NCBI GenBank assembly: GCA_040235375.1
Contig: JBECKQ010000482.1
Location: 1 to 16,606 of the forward strand
DNA: 16,606 nt
Source: JBECKQ01 sp040235375
Lineage (GTDB): Bacteria; Planctomycetota; Phycisphaerae; UBA1845
Direction of reading: 5' to 3'
The notes beneath the pieces are model-generated. The model worked only from the letters and a program-made list of their open reading frames with translations, ran no database searches and was not told the DNA's origin. Each line of letters starts with the position of its first letter. Within the stretch, counting starts at the first letter, position 1. Below, in pieces: positions 13,230-16,606 of the stretch. Made by a program: the position numbers and the translations under genes.

Positions 13230-13263
13230 AAGGTGCCGAGTCGCCACCATGGGGGCGTTGCGT

Positions 13264-13343
13264 GGCTTCCCCGCGAGCGCGGTCGCACCGCCGCAGAACC
13301 GGTCGTAAGCAATGCCGAGCGTTCTACGCGGCCTTGGGAAGCC
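13264..13343 (+). other. Structured leader of the second small lipoprotein operon
   Basis: A perfect 8-bp inverted repeat, GGCTTCCC (13264-13271) with GGGAAGCC (13336-13343), closes a 64-nt domain. Inside, GCGG-TCGCA-CCGC (13279-13291) forms one hairpin. GCC(GA)GCG (13314-13321) pairs with CGCGGC (13327-13332) around TTCTA to form another. The arrangement parallels the domain at 12471-12553 in size and in distance from TTGACA, though the primary sequence is not obviously related. It is not a recognised riboswitch. Confidence 0.4.
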
Positions 13344-13417
13344 GAAGGCGGAGGGCCTGCGGGCGGTATTCACGGCGGGGGGCAATCCAACCCTCATTCG
13401 ATGACGGAGGTGGCTCG

Positions 13418-13666
13418 ATGAAGATGCGAACCAAACGCCGGGCCCTTCGGCGCCGGTGCATGTCGATAGGGCTCGTTGGAACGTTCTGTGCGTCTCTGCT
13501 CGGCGGCTGCGACCTCGGGGAGTTCACGACGACGACCACCTCGACGGTTACGTTGAACGCGCGGGACATCGTCCATTTCCTTGTAACCTCTGCGGTCCTT
13601 ACCCCTCTTGAGGTGTTCATCAACAACACGGTGGATTCGGTATTCGATCAGGTCAATCAGGAGTAG
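13418..13666 (+). CDS. Small lipoprotein (82 residues), unknown function
   Basis: No family is recognised. The product begins with a very basic n-region (KMRTKRRALRRRC), then a hydrophobic core MSIGLVGTFCASLL and a lipobox LGGC (Cys35). The mature portion, about 48 residues, contains a Thr-rich run (TTTTTSTVT) and then DIVHFLVTSAVLTPLEVFINN before the end TVDSVFDQVNQE. The FINN tetrapeptide and overall size resemble the lipoprotein at 12754. ATG 13418 has GGAGG 7 nt upstream; the open frame upstream of it, to 13064, is arbitrary in composition. The stop lies 6 nt before the DUF481 gene start, whose ribosome site overlaps this stop, so the two are one operon and may work together at the outer membrane. 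Confidence 0.72.
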   Translation: MKMRTKRRALRRRCMSIGLVGTFCASLLGGCDLGEFTTTTTSTVTLNARDIVHFLVTSAVLTPLEVFINNTVDSVFDQVNQE

Positions 13667-13672
13667 CGGCAA

Positions 13673-14767
13673 GTGCATTGGCGTAGGGGAAAAGCGCCTC
13701 TTGGCGTGTTGGCCGCGCTGATTGCGTTCGCTTGTGTTTCCGTCGCGACCGCGGACGTCATCGTGCTGACGGAAGGCAGTCGCCTGAACGGCAAGATCGA
13801 CCGACTCGCGGACGGCAAGCTGACCGTGATCACCGATTTTGCCGGCACGCTGCAGATCGACGCGTCGTTGGTGGAGTCGATCGAGACGGACCGGCCGCTG
13901 GTGGTCGGACTCGAATCAGGCGATCGACTTATCGGCCCGATATCGTCGCTGCCGGACAACGAAGGTGCGCTGGTCCAGACGCAGATGGGGGGGATCCCGG
14001 TTAACGTCGACAAGATCCAGGCGATCTGGTCGAAGGACGGCAAGAGCCCCGAGGCGCTGGCCATGGAGGCCGAGGTGGCGAAGATTCGGGCGGAGATGGC
14101 GGCGAAAGAGCCGAAGTGGACGGGATCGATCGACGCCGGGATCTTCTACAAGCAGGGCAACAAGGAAGTGGTGAACGCGCTGGGCCACGCCGAAGTTCGG
14201 CGCCAGACGGACGATGACCTGCTGCGGTTCTGGGCCCTCGGCAACTACAGCAAGGAAAGCAAAGTCCGCAACGTCGCCGAGGCCAAGGGTGGTGCGTATT
14301 ACGAGTACTCCTTCACGCGACGCTGGTTCGCCTTCGGCAGCACCGAGTTCGAATACGACGAGTTCGAGAACCTCAACCTCCGCGCGATCCTGTCAGGCGG
14401 CGCCGGCTATTACTGGTTGCGACGCCCCGATCAGGAATTGAAGACGCGGGGCGGTGTCGCCTTCATGCATGAGTCCTTCATGGACGATCAGCAGACGAAC
14501 ACCGGCATGCTGGATCTCGGCGTGGACTATCGCCTCGACCTCGCCCCGTGGCTTCAGTTCAAGCAGAGCGTTACGTACTACCCGACCTGCCGGTCCACGC
14601 GCGACTATCGCTTGGTGTCCGACAGCGCGTTCCTGATTCCGCTGGCCAACAGCGACGTATGGAAGCTCAAGCTCGGCGCATCGTACGAATACGACTCGCT
14701 TCCGCCGCCGGGCGTCGATCGTCTCGACGAGACGTACTACGCCAATATTCTGTACGAGATCAAGTAG
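13673..14767 (+). CDS. DUF481-family outer-membrane protein with N-terminal repeat domain
   Basis: This predicted outer-membrane beta-barrel protein of the DUF481 (YdiY-like) family has unknown function. The 364 residues begin with a Sec signal peptide (cleavage near ATA-DV at about 27). Two SH3-like units follow (LTEGSRLNGKIDRLADGKL from 32, and LESGDRLIGPISSLPDN near 84). A charged helix lies near 125-145. From about 147 (WTGSIDAGIFYKQGNKE) come alternating barrel strands rich in Tyr, Phe and Trp. The chain ends ILYEIK, without the usual terminal aromatic. GTG 13673 is chosen because AGGAG (13659-13663) overlaps the preceding lipoprotein stop. It converges with the DUF89 gene with only 18 bp between stops and no visible terminator. 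Confidence 0.83.
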   Translation: MHWRRGKAPLGVLAALIAFACVSVATADVIVLTEGSRLNGKIDRLADGKLTVITDFAGTLQIDASLVESIETDRPLVVGLESGDRLIGPISSLPDNEGALVQTQMGGIPVNVDKIQAIWSKDGKSPEALAMEAEVAKIRAEMAAKEPKWTGSIDAGIFYKQGNKEVVNALGHAEVRRQTDDDLLRFWALGNYSKESKVRNVAEAKGGAYYEYSFTRRWFAFGSTEFEYDEFENLNLRAILSGGAGYYWLRRPDQELKTRGGVAFMHESFMDDQQTNTGMLDLGVDYRLDLAPWLQFKQSVTYYPTCRSTRDYRLVSDSAFLIPLANSDVWKLKLGASYEYDSLPPPGVDRLDETYYANILYEIK

Positions 14768-14785
14768 ACGGCTGCGGCCCTCGGA

Positions 14786-15862
14786 TTACGGTGGGGGGAA
14801 CACTGTCGCGCCGCCGGGGGTGAAGCGCACGATCAGGTCGAAGAGGCGGCAGCCCAGCCGCTTCGTTAGCTCCCGATTCTTGATCATCGCCAGGTGGATT
14901 GCGTCGCAGGTGAACCGCGCGAAGTAGTTCGTCTCCACCGCGCGGCCCATGCCTTCGAGAATCACAAGGTCGCAGTCTTCCGCGGCGGTGTTGCATTCCG
15001 CCGTCACGTCCGCCAGATCGATCAGCGGGCAGTCGCAACCGGTACCCGTCGAGGATATGCGGCGTGAGGCGAGCGTACGGGCCAGAGCGTCGTCTCCGTC
15101 GGCGGCCAACGCCAGCACGTCATTCAGCTCGCCCACGGTCACGTCGTTGAGCGACGGTGCATCGTTTGCGGCCAGCACGACCGCGCAGCCGTGCGATGCC
15201 AGATAGCGGGCCAGGGGCAAGGCACCGAGGACGACGTCTCCCCCGGCGTTGTCGACGAAGTAGATCGCCCGTCGATACCGCAGACCGGCGGGGCGCAGCC
15301 GCTCGATGACGGCGTCCAATTCGTCAACGAACCACGGTCGGTCGCCGAGCTGGTCGAGCGTTTCGAAGAAGTTGATACCGCCGCGTGAATGCTGGTCGAC
15401 CGTTTCCTTGGCGCCGAGATCGAACTTGTTGCCCGCCAGAATGCCGCGGAAAAGCGTTTCGACGAGGCGATCGTCCGGCTCGGCGTCGAGTTTCGCGAGC
15501 ACGCCGGGCAGATGCCCCAGCGCCGCGAGATTCTCCGTGCGCTTCACACGATCGTACGGATCGCCGAGGCCGTACTCACGCATCATGTCCGCGCGGATCT
15601 TGCAGAGGACGTAGATGTCCAGCGGCTCGGCGATCTCGTGCTCTCGCCGGAGTCGGTTGAGCACTTCGAGGAACGCCTCTCTGTACGCTGCCATCGCCGT
15701 TTCGCTCGGTGGATAATCGCTGGTGCGCGCGTGTTCAAGAAGCGATTCGGTGTGTTCGTCGAAGATGTCGATCCACGCGGCGCGACCTTCGAGATCGGTT
15801 CGCAGGTCCCAGTCGCAGGCCTGGTACGATTGCGGGTCGGCCAGTTTGCAGAACTGCGGCAT
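14786..15862 (-). CDS. DUF89/ARMT1-family damage-control phosphatase, PANK4-like
   Basis: This metal-dependent phosphatase belongs to the DUF89 family, the branch that forms the C-terminal domain of human pantothenate kinase 4, which hydrolyses 4'-phosphopantetheine and damaged forms of it. The 358 residues carry FRGILAGNKFDLGAK (138-152), FVDNAGGDVVLGALP (202-216) with Asp204-Asn205, and AANDAPSLNDVT (231-242) with Asp240. The 36-residue spacing between the aspartates equals that of the PANK4 D623-N624-D659 motif. The C-terminal part (ILEGMGRAVETNY, LAMIKNRELTKRLG) also follows PANK4. ATG 15862 has AAGGA upstream. It starts 25 bp after the stop of a HAD hydrolase gene, so both are likely cotranscribed. 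The substrate here is inferred. Confidence 0.87.
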   Translation of the reverse strand: MPQFCKLADPQSYQACDWDLRTDLEGRAAWIDIFDEHTESLLEHARTSDYPPSETAMAAYREAFLEVLNRLRREHEIAEPLDIYVLCKIRADMMREYGLGDPYDRVKRTENLAALGHLPGVLAKLDAEPDDRLVETLFRGILAGNKFDLGAKETVDQHSRGGINFFETLDQLGDRPWFVDELDAVIERLRPAGLRYRRAIYFVDNAGGDVVLGALPLARYLASHGCAVVLAANDAPSLNDVTVGELNDVLALAADGDDALARTLASRRISSTGTGCDCPLIDLADVTAECNTAAEDCDLVILEGMGRAVETNYFARFTCDAIHLAMIKNRELTKRLGCRLFDLIVRFTPGGATVFPPP

Positions 15863-15887
15863 CGGTGCTGTTTTCCTTCACAGTGGT

Positions 15888-16606
15888 TCAACGGACGCGG
15901 TCGGATGATTCCGGCCGGCGAATGCTCGGCACCTCCCGCGGCAGGTCGCCGATGCCGTTCAGGATGAGGTCGGGCTCGTGCGCGAGGTTCGTGGCATTCC
16001 CATCCCATCGGCCGCTGCGCACCAGCGCGGTCCGCATGCCCGCCGCGGCGGGGCCATCCACGTCGGCGACGGGCGTGTCGCCGACGAAGAGCACCTCGTC
16101 AATCGACAGGCCCGGCGCGAGCGCCGCGGCTTCGGTCATCGCCCGTTCGTAGATGAGCTTGTGCGGCTTGCGCATGCCTACCGTGCTCGAGAAGACGATG
16201 AACTTCAGTTGCCCGGCGAGTCCCAGCCGCTTCAACTCGACCAGGCAGATTCTCTCCGGCACGGCGCAGTTGCTTACCAGGCCGAGGATGTAGCCGGCCG
16301 CCGTCAGCTTCGCCAGCGCCCGTGAGGATTCCGGAAAGACGTCGAGGCAGCCGATCCACGGTTGCCAGAACGCCTCGACGAGCCGCCGGTCGGGCAGGCC
16401 GGCCGGCAGGACGAGCCGGTGCTCGCGGGCCCAGGCGGCAAGAAAGCCGCCCGTGTCGAACTCTCGCAGGTCGTGATCGAGCCGGCGCTCGCTCATCGCC
16501 GGCGAAAACCTTTCGAGCAAGTCCGTGACCGCCGACTCCGAAGGCTCCACTCCCTCGCGTCGAAGAAAAGCAACGCCGGCCTGGACGCATGGGCGGATCG
16601 TCTCCT
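15888..16606 (-). CDS. HAD-superfamily hydrolase (5' end outside window)
   Basis: This is a haloacid-dehalogenase-fold hydrolase, probably a small-molecule phosphatase. The frame stays open to the window edge and the visible 238 residues begin inside the helical cap (ETIRPCVQAGVAFLRREG). Motif I (DxDGT), which holds the nucleophile, therefore lies outside. Motif II is the Ser in LGLVSNC, motif III the Lys in VGMRKPHKLIYERA, and motif IV is VLFVGDTPVADVDG with the metal-binding aspartates. This is the order of subfamily I enzymes with a C1 cap. The C-terminal tail ends DLPREVPSIRRPESS. A GTG at 16550 is an internal codon rather than the start. It is directly upstream of the DUF89 phosphatase. 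Substrate unknown. Confidence 0.87.
   Translation of the reverse strand, partial: ETIRPCVQAGVAFLRREGVEPSESAVTDLLERFSPAMSERRLDHDLREFDTGGFLAAWAREHRLVLPAGLPDRRLVEAFWQPWIGCLDVFPESSRALAKLTAAGYILGLVSNCAVPERICLVELKRLGLAGQLKFIVFSSTVGMRKPHKLIYERAMTEAAALAPGLSIDEVLFVGDTPVADVDGPAAAGMRTALVRSGRWDGNATNLAHEPDLILNGIGDLPREVPSIRRPESSDRVR

Noticed and set aside
13229..13400. Possible cobalamin or glycine riboswitch (GGTGCC, GGGAAG and GCCGAAGG-like strings)
   Set aside because: The required conserved boxes (B12 box, GGGAA core, CTCTCAGG of the glycine class) are absent, so the strings are coincidental.
13064..13417. In-frame N-terminal extension of the second small lipoprotein
   Set aside because: It would bury the lipoprotein signal inside the protein and has arbitrary Arg/Gly/Ser composition; GGAGG directly precedes ATG 13418.
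1..16606. tRNA, rRNA, CRISPR array, insertion sequence or prophage
   Set aside because: No T-loop/acceptor pairing, regular repeat-spacer array, transposase or terminal repeat was found on either strand by reading; a covariance search was not possible.

Overview
The window is about 16.6 kb of high-GC chromosomal DNA (above 60% GC by eye). It carries ordinary, mostly single-copy genes, with no insertion sequence, phage gene, CRISPR array, tRNA or rRNA that I can see. The most likely host is a Gram-negative-type bacterium of the Planctomycetota (perhaps Phycisphaerae-like). The clues are several lipoprotein signal peptides, a DUF481 outer-membrane protein behind an SH3-like repeat region, a tiny zinc-ribbon protein of the kind common in planctomycetes, a PANK4-like DUF89 phosphatase, and class I fumarase. 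This assignment is an inference from gene content, not from a marker gene.

Layout. Positions 1-805 (-) hold most of a class I fumarate hydratase alpha subunit, with an extended -10 promoter and a leader hairpin. Positions 1141-4262 (+) encode a CUT1-type sugar ABC importer: lipoprotein binding protein plus two permeases, with no ATPase gene. An exported SagB-like nitroreductase (4296-4964) follows in the same direction. A double stem-loop separates it from a convergent SRPBCC/AHSA1 protein (5040-5498, -). A divergent (+) group follows: an Asp-box (BNR) beta-propeller protein whose stop overlaps the start of a MoaD/ThiS-like protein ending in Gly-Gly (5747-7218), then a lipoprotein carrying a NADAR domain (7300-8001).

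An enolase-superfamily enzyme (8053-9243, -) is back to back with a CDP-alcohol phosphatidyltransferase (9441-10001, +). A 54-residue zinc-ribbon protein (10008-10172, -) and a purU/enoyl-CoA hydratase pair (10459-12121, +) come next. About 630 bp without a convincing gene then leads into two small lipoproteins (12754-12939 and 13418-13666). The second is tightly linked to a DUF481 outer-membrane protein (13673-14767). At the right edge a HAD phosphatase (partial) and a DUF89/PANK4-like phosphatase form a (-) operon.

Three places deserve attention. First, the translationally coupled beta-propeller/ubiquitin-like pair next to a NADAR lipoprotein. Second, the two small-lipoprotein genes, whose upstream regions share an identical 9-mer containing TTGACA and, 40-41 nt downstream, a perfect 8-9 bp inverted repeat enclosing 64-65 nt, as if each transcript began with a closed RNA domain. 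Third, the pairing of two phosphatases that look like metabolite-repair enzymes. All functional statements rest on motif reading without database searches.
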